From NCBI GenBank assembly GCA_021813325.1, contig JAKALA010000005.1:1-64000 (forward strand): a stretch of DNA of 64,000 bases, given 5' to 3'. The position numbers and the translations under genes were made by a program. Position 1 is the first letter of the stretch; the number at the start of each line of letters is the position of its first letter. This DNA is from a bacterium. GTDB taxonomy: Bacteria; Verrucomicrobiota; Verrucomicrobiia; Limisphaerales; UBA11358. The notes under the pieces are model-generated. The model did no database searches. It saw only the letters and a program-made list of their open reading frames with translations, and was not told where the DNA came from. Of the stretch, positions 22,025-29,419 are shown in pieces.

Positions 22025-22834
22025 TCATTGCTTGATCCAATCCACGATCTCCTTCGCAATGTCGTCGGGGCTGGCGTCTTTCACGATCTTCGTGTCCCGC
22101 ATCTGCTTGGGCAGCGTGACACTGGCAAATTTGAGACCGTCACCCGCCAGCTTTTGCGGTTTGGCCTTTTGCAGCGCGGGCATCACCGTGCGCATGTTGG
22201 TCATGCCGACCTGGGGGTTATTTTTTGGCTCGGGCAGATTTCCCGTGGCCCAGCCCAGCAACGCCGGCGCGCCGGCGCATTGCGAAACTTGATGCCGTCC
22301 GCCTTCGATGCGTTCCCAAATCTCCATCGTTCCATCCGCGCTCACCTTCAATTCATCCACCCCTTGAAATTGGTCGCTGATGCCGAGTCGTTCGCCGAGC
22401 ATTTGCAGGGTGGCACCGGCGCCGCGCGAGGCGGATTCCCATCCGCCGAACACCAGAAGTTTGGATTTGTCCAAGGCAGGAATCGCTTGAATCGCCTCCG
22501 TCAGCGCGGCGGCCACCTCCGTCGCCTCGGTAAAACCGCTGGCCGGGCCATCAAGCGCCACCAGTTCAAACGGCACTTTTTGCGCGACCGTCATCATTAC
22601 CTGCTGGAGTTTGGCCTTGGGGCCAAAACTCACGAGCCAGACTTTGCTGCCGGGCAGATTTTTCGCCAGGTTCGCCGCCTCGAACAACGCGTGTCCCGCC
22701 CACGGATCGAGGACAGCCGGCAGCATCATTTCATTTTTCAAGGCCGGTCCGGCGGGTGATGTGACCGGTTCCAGGGTTTGCAACGGATCCGGAACGATGC
22801 CGGCACAAACGACAATTTGGTAGGCAATACTCAT
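22025..22834 (-). CDS. etfB: Electron transfer flavoprotein beta subunit
   Basis: The 269-residue protein opens MSIAYQIVVCAGIVPDPL, the EtfB N-terminal pattern, then LDPWAGHALFEAANLAK (normally the N-x-(Y/F)-(D/E)-xxAlE block) and KVWLVSFGPKAKLQQVMMTV. KLLVFGGWESASRGAGATLQ replaces the more usual D-x-x-G-xvgpqlAe nucleotide-binding loop. EtfB supplies the AMP site and docking surface; with EtfA it passes electrons from flavin dehydrogenases to the quinone pool. The pair etfB-etfA is co-transcribed. Both subunits are divergent in nucleotide-binding loops, which suggests a distinct subgroup. No ETF-quinone oxidoreductase is in the window. Confidence 0.83.
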   Translation of the reverse strand: MSIAYQIVVCAGIVPDPLQTLEPVTSPAGPALKNEMMLPAVLDPWAGHALFEAANLAKNLPGSKVWLVSFGPKAKLQQVMMTVAQKVPFELVALDGPASGFTEATEVAAALTEAIQAIPALDKSKLLVFGGWESASRGAGATLQMLGERLGISDQFQGVDELKVSADGTMEIWERIEGGRHQVSQCAGAPALLGWATGNLPEPKNNPQVGMTNMRTVMPALQKAKPQKLAGDGLKFASVTLPKQMRDTKIVKDASPDDIAKEIVDWIKQ

Positions 22835-22998
22835 AAATCAGGGAATCACAAGTTCGCCGGAAATGCCGCAACAAAGGGTTGGGGCAGCCATTATTAGTTA
22901 ATGCCAGCGAATTTGATTTCCCGAAAAGTTAATCAGCCGAAAGCCGCGCGCAAAGTAATTTCGCAAACAAGTTTTCCCAGGTGGAAACGAACCCGGTT

Positions 22999-23571
22999 TT
23001 ACTCAGCCCACCGCGCCAGTTCTTCGCGCAATTTCTCCACCGGCAAACCGACCACGTTGCTAAACGAGCCGGAGATTTCCGAAATGATTTTTTCGCCGCC
23101 TTCCTGAATGGCGTAGGCGCCCGCCTTGTCGTAAGGATGAATCTGATCCAGATAGGCGCGAATCTGCCGGGGGGCGAGCGGATGAAATAAAACGTCGGAG
23201 CTGACCGCAAAAATGCGTTCGCGATGGGTGCGCAGACGCATCAGACAAACCCCGGTGACCACTTGATGGGTCCGTCCTTGAAGCCGCTCCAACATGCGGC
23301 AAGCCTCGGTTCGGTGACGGGGTTTGCCCAGGATCTCGTTGTCCAAAAAAACCAGGGTGTCCGCGCCAATGACCAAAGCGTCGGGAATTTGCTTGGCCAC
23401 GGCCCGCGCCTTGCGGTGCGCGTTAAGCTGGCATACCTCCAGGGGCGTGAGGTGATCGTGCGAGACCTCGTCCACATCCGCCGCCAAGACCTTGAATTTG
23501 ACCTGCAATAATTTCAGCAGTTCCACGCGGCGCGGCGACGCCGAGGCCAGGATAATGGGCGGCAAATTCAC
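22999..23571 (-). CDS. maf: Maf-like nucleotide pyrophosphatase
   Basis: The 190-residue protein begins MNLPPIILASASPRRVELLK, the Maf signature S-x-S-P-R-R-x-x-L-L, followed by VLAADVDE and the active-site strand VIGADTLVFLDNEILGKP (the catalytic Asp follows GA), and SDVLFHPL. The C-terminal part DKAGAYAIQEGG is also characteristic. Maf/YhdE/YceF enzymes remove non-canonical nucleotides such as dTTP/UTP or modified pyrimidine triphosphates and are tied to cell division arrest. Length is typical. It diverges from aroK with an 84-bp gap which must hold both promoters. The 164 bp between it and etfB hold no feature I can support. Confidence 0.94.
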   Translation of the reverse strand: MNLPPIILASASPRRVELLKLLQVKFKVLAADVDEVSHDHLTPLEVCQLNAHRKARAVAKQIPDALVIGADTLVFLDNEILGKPRHRTEACRMLERLQGRTHQVVTGVCLMRLRTHRERIFAVSSDVLFHPLAPRQIRAYLDQIHPYDKAGAYAIQEGGEKIISEISGSFSNVVGLPVEKLREELARWAE

Positions 23572-23655
23572 AGCCTGATTTTATCCGAATTTGACGCCGT
23601 GTCGAGCCGTTGAAATTAGCGTGCTTCCACCGCCGTTTTCCGCTAATCCATCCCC

Positions 23656-24189
23656 ATGCAAACTGCTCGCACTCCTGCCAACCTCGCGCTCATCGGATTC
23701 ATGGGCACGGGCAAAACGTCGGTGGGCCGGCTGGTCGCGGAATACCTGCATTTCAACTTTTTGGATACGGATGAAATGATTCAGGCGCGCACCAACCGCA
23801 GCATCAATGACATTTTTGCCCGGGAGGGCGAGGCCGCCTTTCGCGCGCTCGAACGCGAAGTGGTAAAAGAACTGGCGACGCGGGAAAGAACCGTCATTTC
23901 CACCGGCGGAGGCCTGCCGACCAATCCCGACAATCTGGTCTCGCTCAAGACCCACGCGCTGGTCATTTGCCTGTGGTCGTCGCCGGAAAAAATTTGGGAA
24001 CGCGTGAGCCACCAATCGCATCGCCCCCTGCTCCATGACGCCGATCCCCAGCAAAAAATCCGCGATCTGCTGGCCGCGCGCGAGCCGTTTTACAAACAGG
24101 CCGATGTGCTGATCAACACCGATCTTCGTTCCGCCCGCGAAGTGGCCCAGCAGGTGGAATTGCAGTTCAAACTCGCCACGCGCGGATGA
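23656..24189 (+). CDS. aroK: Shikimate kinase
   Basis: The 177-residue protein has Walker A GFMGTGKTSVG near residue 14, the shikimate-binding LDTDEMIQ with paired Asp, the ISTGGGLPTNPDNL block (Gly-Gly-Gly) and a lid with RPLLHDADP. It phosphorylates shikimate at the 3-hydroxyl with ATP in the chorismate pathway. Length is typical. The stop overlaps the queG start (ATGA at 24186), so the two are translationally coupled even though their pathways are unrelated. It is read divergently from maf. Confidence 0.94.
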   Translation: MQTARTPANLALIGFMGTGKTSVGRLVAEYLHFNFLDTDEMIQARTNRSINDIFAREGEAAFRALEREVVKELATRERTVISTGGGLPTNPDNLVSLKTHALVICLWSSPEKIWERVSHQSHRPLLHDADPQQKIRDLLAAREPFYKQADVLINTDLRSAREVAQQVELQFKLATRG

Positions 24190-25226
24190 AAGCGGCCATT
24201 CGCCAGCAGGCTCTGGAACTCGGTTTTGATGACTGCCGGTTTACCAGCGCGGCCGCTTCCGACCATGCCGGCAAACTGAAAGATTGGCTCGCCCAGCAGC
24301 AACACGGCGAAATGCTCTGGCTGGAGCGCAACGCTGAAAAGCGAACCGATCCGCAAAAGGTTTTAGCCGGAGCCAAAAGCGTCATTACGCTCGCCACGAG
24401 TTACGCGATCCCGGATTCATCACCGCCACCTAACCGTAGTTCCAAGGGCGTCATCGCGCGTTACGCTCGTTACGACGATTATCACGACGTCCTCGCCGCG
24501 CCGCTGAAAAGCCTGTGTCAATTTATTAACGGTTTGGGCGACAGCAACACCCGCTCGCTTTGGTATGTGGATACCGGACCAATTTTGGAACGTGACCTGG
24601 CTCAACGCGCCTCCATCGGATTCGTTGGCAAACACACGAACCTGATCAGCCGCACGCTCGGCAACTGGATTTTTCTCTCCGAGATTTTGACCACGCTGGA
24701 GTTGGAACCCGATCCGCCGGAAAAAAATCATTGCGGTAATTGCACCCGGTGCATCACCGCCTGCCCGACCCACGCCATCACCGCGCCGTTCACGCTGGAT
24801 GCGCGCAAATGCATTTCTTATCTCACAATCGAGTTGAAAGGCTCCATTCCCGTGGAACTGAGACCCGCGATCGGCAATCGCATTTATGGTTGCGACGATT
24901 GTCTGGCCACCTGCCCGTGGAACCGCTTTGCCCGCGCCGGCCATTTGATGCAGCCGTATTTTAAACCCGCTTTGCAGGCGCCGGACTTGATGGAGCTGTT
25001 GTCACTCGACCAGCCCCAATTCAAAACGCGATTCAGCCAGTCGCCCATTCTGCGCGCCAAACGGCGCGGTTTACTGCGCAATGTTTGCGTGGCCTTGGGC
25101 AACGCGGGAGACGCCACTGCGTTGCCCGCCTTGGCAAAAGCTGCCGGCGATCCGGAGCCGCTCATCGCCGAACACGCGCGGTGGGCGATTGATCAGATCA
25201 ACACCAAAACCCGGGCTTCCGGATAA
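24186..25226 (+). CDS. queG: Epoxyqueuosine reductase QueG
   Basis: This is a 346-residue iron-sulfur protein. Motifs in order: an N-terminal corrinoid-binding domain with YARYDDYHDVLA and VDTGPILERDLAQRASIGFVG; a first 4Fe-4S site CGNCTRCITACPTHAI; a second site CDDCLATCPWN; and a HEAT-like C-terminal tail (GLLRNVCVALGNAGDATALP). This is the QueG pattern, which reduces epoxyqueuosine to queuosine in tRNA using cobalamin. All eight cluster cysteines are visible. It is coupled to aroK by an ATGA overlap and followed by the cardiolipin synthase gene. Confidence 0.95.
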   Translation: MKAAIRQQALELGFDDCRFTSAAASDHAGKLKDWLAQQQHGEMLWLERNAEKRTDPQKVLAGAKSVITLATSYAIPDSSPPPNRSSKGVIARYARYDDYHDVLAAPLKSLCQFINGLGDSNTRSLWYVDTGPILERDLAQRASIGFVGKHTNLISRTLGNWIFLSEILTTLELEPDPPEKNHCGNCTRCITACPTHAITAPFTLDARKCISYLTIELKGSIPVELRPAIGNRIYGCDDCLATCPWNRFARAGHLMQPYFKPALQAPDLMELLSLDQPQFKTRFSQSPILRAKRRGLLRNVCVALGNAGDATALPALAKAAGDPEPLIAEHARWAIDQINTKTRASG

Positions 25227-25306
25227 TTTCTTCGGTCTGCTGAAATTATCCGCTCCGAGCCGTCCGGAAGTTGCATTCGGCCACTTTAACACTTACGCTC
25301 GCGCCC

Positions 25307-26749
25307 GTGGATTGGATCGATCAACTCACCCGATTCTGGCCGCATATCGCCGCGGGATTCGATTTGCTGGCCGCGTCGCTCGCCTCGGTTCATGCGCTGC
25401 TCAACAAGCGGGACACGCGGGCCGCCACCATCTGGATCAGCATCGTTTGGACGCTGCCAGTGCTCGGATCGATTCTCTATCTGGCGCTGGGAGTGAACCG
25501 CATTCGCCGTCGCGCTGTTCGACTGGGTGTTCACAAGACTTTCAGCCGCCCCGTGCCGGAGGATTTCGGCGAACCCGAGCCCGCGGGCGCCGAGCATCTC
25601 AAGCACATTGCCTGCGTGGTCAGCCGTTTCACCAGTCAGCCGCTCACCACCGGCAACAAAATTGAACCGCTGGTGAATGGCGATGCGGCGTTCCCAGCCA
25701 TGCTGACGGCCATCCACTCCGCGAAATCATCCATCTCGCTGTGCTCCTACATCTTTGACAATGATCTTTCCGGGCGAAAATTCATCACGGCATTGCAACA
25801 GGCGGTTGCACGCGGCGTTGACGTGCGCGTGCTGGTGGATGCGGCGGGAACCCGCTATTCCTGGCCGCCCATCACCTGGCACCTGCGGGCGGCCGGAATT
25901 CCGTTTGCCAAATTTCTTCCCGCCTCATTGCTCACGCCCTGGCGCGTAGCCACGATGAATCTGCGCAATCACCGCAAATCGCTCATCATTGACGGCCACA
26001 CGGCTTTCACCGGCGGAATGAACATCCGCCACGGCAACGTGCTGTCGGAAAATACCAACAGCCCGGTGCGGGATCTGCATTTTCTCGTGACGGGGCCGGT
26101 CGTGGCTTCGCTACAGGAAACTTTCGCGAATGATTGGGCGTTTACCACGCGGGAAATGCTCGATGGCGAACGCTGGTTTCCCGAATTGACGGATGCGGGC
26201 AACATCATTGCCCGGGTGATTCCCGACGGACCCGATGGCGACTTTGAGAATGCCCGATGGACGCTGCTGTCCGCGCTGGCCGAAGCGCAAACGTCCGTCA
26301 AAATTGTCACGCCCTACTTTCTGCCGGATGCCACCATCATCGCCGCGCTCAACCTGGCGGCGCTGCGGGGCGTGCAGGTGGACATTCTCTTGCCGGCAAA
26401 GAGCAACCTGCCGTTTGTGCACTGGGCGTCACGCGCTTTGTGGTGGCAGGTGTTGGAACGCGGCTGCCGTATCTGGCTGACACCGCCGCCGTTTGATCAT
26501 TCCAAATTAATGATCGTGGACCGGCACTGGGTGTTGCTGGGTTCGGCCAATTGGGACGCCCGCAGTTTGCGTTTGAATTTTGAGCTGAACGTGGAGTGCT
26601 ACGGACGCGAGTTTGCCGAAGCGATGGAACAGGTGATTTCCACCAAGTTGTCCGGCGCCAAGGAAGTCACTTTGGCCGAAGCGGACGGGCGCTCGATGCC
26701 CGTCAAACTGTTGGATGCCGGCGCCCGTTTGTTTTCGCCTTACCTGTGA
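25307..26749 (+). CDS. cls: Cardiolipin synthase / phospholipase D-type phosphatidyltransferase
   Basis: From GTG 25307 the product is 480 residues (a TTG at 25271 would add 12). Two hydrophobic helices occupy the N-terminal ~70 residues (the FDLLAASLASVHALL region and IWISIVWTLPVLGSILYLAL). Two PLD catalytic motifs follow: NHRKSLIIDGHTAFTGG near residue 225 and FDHSKLMIVDRHWVLLGSAN near 405, each with an intact H-x-K-x4-D. This matches bacterial ClsA-type enzymes, which join two phosphatidylglycerols or transfer phosphatidyl groups at the inner membrane. Length is typical. It is read in the same direction as queG, 80 bp after it. Confidence 0.93.
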   Translation: MDWIDQLTRFWPHIAAGFDLLAASLASVHALLNKRDTRAATIWISIVWTLPVLGSILYLALGVNRIRRRAVRLGVHKTFSRPVPEDFGEPEPAGAEHLKHIACVVSRFTSQPLTTGNKIEPLVNGDAAFPAMLTAIHSAKSSISLCSYIFDNDLSGRKFITALQQAVARGVDVRVLVDAAGTRYSWPPITWHLRAAGIPFAKFLPASLLTPWRVATMNLRNHRKSLIIDGHTAFTGGMNIRHGNVLSENTNSPVRDLHFLVTGPVVASLQETFANDWAFTTREMLDGERWFPELTDAGNIIARVIPDGPDGDFENARWTLLSALAEAQTSVKIVTPYFLPDATIIAALNLAALRGVQVDILLPAKSNLPFVHWASRALWWQVLERGCRIWLTPPPFDHSKLMIVDRHWVLLGSANWDARSLRLNFELNVECYGREFAEAMEQVISTKLSGAKEVTLAEADGRSMPVKLLDAGARLFSPYL

Positions 26750-26773
26750 CCTGGTCTTCGCTCTCCGAACAAA

Positions 26774-26804
26774 TAAAAAAACGCCACCGGGATGCGGTGG
26801 CGTT
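26774..26804 (-). terminator. Rho-independent terminator of nuoA
   Basis: On the minus strand AACGCCACC, a 7-base loop, GGTGGCGTT and then a T-run form a textbook terminator, 19 bp after the nuoA stop. Read on the plus strand the stem also follows cls by about 30 bp but lacks a T-run. Confidence 0.87.
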
Positions 26805-26822
26805 CTGAAACAAAGCAGAGAT

Positions 26823-27230
26823 TCAGCCCTTCCAATCAAAGGCCTTTTTCTTCAATGCGTAAAGGTAACCGGCAAAGAGAATGCCGAGGAAGGAAATCAT
26901 GGATCCCAGAATCAAGTTGCGGGTGAGATGTTCGGCCAGCATGTCGCGATAAACGACCGCCCACGGATACATGAAAACCACTTCGATATCGAACAGGATG
27001 AACAGCATGGCCACCAAATAGAATTTCACCGAGAAACGCGTTGAATTGGAGCCGATGGGATCTTTGCCGCATTCGTAAGCGGTGTCCTTGGCCTTGGTGG
27101 TCCGGGCGAATTTGCCCAGCAGCAGGGAAGCCAGCAAAGTGCCGGCTGCAAAACCGACGGCGACGGCGAGCAGAATCAGAACCGGGATGTATTGGGCGAG
27201 CTGCGATGGCGGCGTATGTTCCATGGCCAA
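26823..27230 (-). CDS. nuoA: NADH-quinone oxidoreductase subunit A (NuoA), orphan
   Basis: The 135-residue protein (start ATG 27230, or ATG 27224) has three membrane helices and the NuoA block AYECGKDPIGSNSTRFSVKF, then YLVAMLFILFDIEVVFMYPW, all diagnostic. NuoA is a membrane subunit of respiratory complex I near the quinone site. Unusually, no other nuo gene is next to it: upstream by 25 bp is a DJ-1/PfpI gene and downstream is a terminator. Either the remaining complex I genes are elsewhere or this is a second copy. All core residues appear intact. Confidence 0.93.
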   Translation of the reverse strand: MAMEHTPPSQLAQYIPVLILLAVAVGFAAGTLLASLLLGKFARTTKAKDTAYECGKDPIGSNSTRFSVKFYLVAMLFILFDIEVVFMYPWAVVYRDMLAEHLTRNLILGSMISFLGILFAGYLYALKKKAFDWKG

Positions 27231-27255
27231 AAGTTTAGTTTTTACCGGGGAAAAT

Positions 27256-27789
27256 TCAATGCCGAATACCGGTTTCCAGCCATTTCACCATGGCCTCGCC
27301 AAAGGCGGCCAGGTCGCGCGGCGTGCGGCTGGAAATCAAGTTGCCATCGACCACCACTGGCTCGTTCACCCAAATGCCGCCGGCATTTTCCAGGTCATCC
27401 TTGATGCCCAGCGAACCGGTCACGCGTTTGCCTTTCAATATTTGGGCCGAAATCGGAATCCAGCCGCCGTGGCAGATAAACGCCACCAATTTGCCCTGCT
27501 CAAAAAATTCGCGGGTCAGTGAAATCACCCGGGCCTCCCGCCTCAACTTGTCCGGCATAAAACCACCCGGCACCAGCAGGCCAACGTAGTCTTCGCTGCG
27601 GGCATCGTTCAGCAACACCTCTGAACTTGCCGGATAGCCATGTTTGCCCGTGTAGATTTTGATTTCCGGAGCCGCACAACTCAGGGCATAGCCCGCAGCT
27701 TCCAAACGCAACTTGGGATACCAAAGCTCCAAGTCCTCGTAAACATCATCCAGAAAAGCCAGCAACGTCCGTTCCTTTTGCATGCCCAA
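27256..27789 (-). CDS. DJ-1/PfpI family protein
   Basis: The 177-residue protein (start at 27789 or the ATG at 27783) has the DJ-1/PfpI fold: LLAFLDDVYEDLELWYPKL at the N-terminus with the conserved Glu, GLLVPGGFMPDKLR (the G-G nest), and the nucleophile elbow LVAFICHGGWIPIS with Cys-His. Related proteins are PfpI proteases, deglycases and stress chaperones; the CHG motif with adjacent Glu is of the PfpI/YhbO kind. It probably acts in protein or metabolite quality control. It precedes nuoA by 25 bp on the same strand, so the two are likely co-transcribed. Confidence 0.9.
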   Translation of the reverse strand: MGMQKERTLLAFLDDVYEDLELWYPKLRLEAAGYALSCAAPEIKIYTGKHGYPASSEVLLNDARSEDYVGLLVPGGFMPDKLRREARVISLTREFFEQGKLVAFICHGGWIPISAQILKGKRVTGSLGIKDDLENAGGIWVNEPVVVDGNLISSRTPRDLAAFGEAMVKWLETGIRH

Positions 27790-27959
27790 TTAATCCGGTA
27801 AAATCGCCGTGGAAACAAGCTTGGAAATCAGCAACGCCTGCCATTTGCAACGCGGCCCCCAAAATTGTTTTAACCGATGCAGCTCATAATTATTTTCAAC
27901 TCACACCCTCCAGCCACTCCGTTATACCCTCTGGCATAGCAATCTACAAAAACACGCTT

Positions 27960-29384
27960 ATGAAAACCTTATGGGCAACCCGGAATGAAACATTGAGCTG
28001 GAAGCGCTCATTCGTCTGGCTCGTCATGGCGGTGGCTGGTTTTCAACTGGCTTACTCGCTCAAACACCCCGCAGCCGGCGTCTGCATTTTTGGATATGTT
28101 TGCGGACTGATTCAACTGACGGATCAGCCAACCATTCGCCGGGCGTTTTACTTTGGATTGGCCACCGCCTTTCTGGGATATGCCCCGCAGCTATTTTTCT
28201 TCTACCATATTTTTAGCTTTGCCGCGATTGTCCTTTGGATCGTTCTGGCATTTTGGGTGGGACTATTCTCGGCCATTGTCTGGGCCGGCAGCCGGCGTTG
28301 GGGCCGGGCCAAAACGTTCTGGCTGATCCCAATTCTCTGGACCGGGATTGAGTTCTTCCGCAGCGAACTTTATTTTTTGAAATTTTCGTGGCTGAACGTC
28401 GGCTATGTTCTGTCCTCCGTCAGCGCCCGGCTGGGAATGTATGGCGCCGTTTTTTTGATATTTGCGCTGGCTGCAATCCTCCTCAACTGGCGAAACCTGA
28501 CCAAACGGTCGCAAGCCGTCCTGGGGCTGGCAATCTTGCTCGCAGCGGCGCTGATTTTAATTCCAAAGGAAAAACCGGAAAACGCGTTAAAGAACGCGCC
28601 GGCCATCTCGCTCGTCGGCGTCCAACTGGAATTCCCTCCTGAATCGCTTATCCCCCGGGTGCTGGACCAGGCCTACGCCAAACATCCCGACGCAAACATC
28701 TTCGTCCTGAGCGAATACACGCTCAACGGCGGGATTCCCGACGCGCTCAAAAACTGGTGCCGCAAACATCAACGTTACTTGGTCGTGGGCGGAAAGGATT
28801 TCATCACCAACGACATTTATTACAACACAGCGTTTGTGGTTGGCACCAACGGCGGGATTGTTTTCCAGCAGGCCAAATGCGTGCCCATTCAATTCTTCAA
28901 CGATGGCCGGCCCGCCCGGGAACAGAACGTGTGGCACTCGCCTTGGGGAAAAATCGGTCTTTGCGTGTGCTACGATCTGAGTTACACGCGCGTCACCGAT
29001 AAACTGATCCGCCAAGGCGCGCAACTGCTCATCGTCCCCACTATGGACGTGGAATATTGGGGCCGGCGCCAACACGAGTTGCATGCGCTCGTCGCCCCGG
29101 TGCGCGCGGCCGAATATGGGGTTCCCATTTTCCGGCTTTGCAGTTCGGGCATTTCCCAAGCGGTCGATGCAACCGGCAACGTCATTGCCAGCGCCCCCAT
29201 GCCCGGCAATGCCGCCGTGATGGCCGCGCGACTTCGCTTGCCGGCTCGCGGGCACCTGCCGGTTGATCGCTGGCTGGCACGGGGCTGCGCCTTTGCCACG
29301 CTCATGCTTCTGGCCGGACACCTTTTTCTGACGGGCAAAGATCGATCAAATCGTCTTCGAACAAAATCTTCAAACCCTGAGTGA
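27960..29384 (+). CDS. Apolipoprotein N-acyltransferase-like protein (carbon-nitrogen hydrolase)
   Basis: The 474-residue protein has about seven hydrophobic segments in residues 15-205 and one at the C-terminus (ARGCAFATLMLLAGHLFLTG). Between them is a nitrilase-type domain: the catalytic Glu in LSEYTLNGG, Lys in QQAKCVPIQFFNDGRP, and the nucleophile Cys in IGLCVCYDLSYTRV. This topology is that of Lnt, which adds the third acyl chain to lipoproteins on the periplasmic face. The region around the Lys differs from the usual LVPFGEYVP, so it could be a related acyltransferase. It stands alone, with a 170-bp gap before it. Confidence 0.8.
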   Translation: MKTLWATRNETLSWKRSFVWLVMAVAGFQLAYSLKHPAAGVCIFGYVCGLIQLTDQPTIRRAFYFGLATAFLGYAPQLFFFYHIFSFAAIVLWIVLAFWVGLFSAIVWAGSRRWGRAKTFWLIPILWTGIEFFRSELYFLKFSWLNVGYVLSSVSARLGMYGAVFLIFALAAILLNWRNLTKRSQAVLGLAILLAAALILIPKEKPENALKNAPAISLVGVQLEFPPESLIPRVLDQAYAKHPDANIFVLSEYTLNGGIPDALKNWCRKHQRYLVVGGKDFITNDIYYNTAFVVGTNGGIVFQQAKCVPIQFFNDGRPAREQNVWHSPWGKIGLCVCYDLSYTRVTDKLIRQGAQLLIVPTMDVEYWGRRQHELHALVAPVRAAEYGVPIFRLCSSGISQAVDATGNVIASAPMPGNAAVMAARLRLPARGHLPVDRWLARGCAFATLMLLAGHLFLTGKDRSNRLRTKSSNPE

Positions 29385-29419
29385 AGTGAGATAAAACACT
29401 CAAAACCGAGTTTCCCCCA

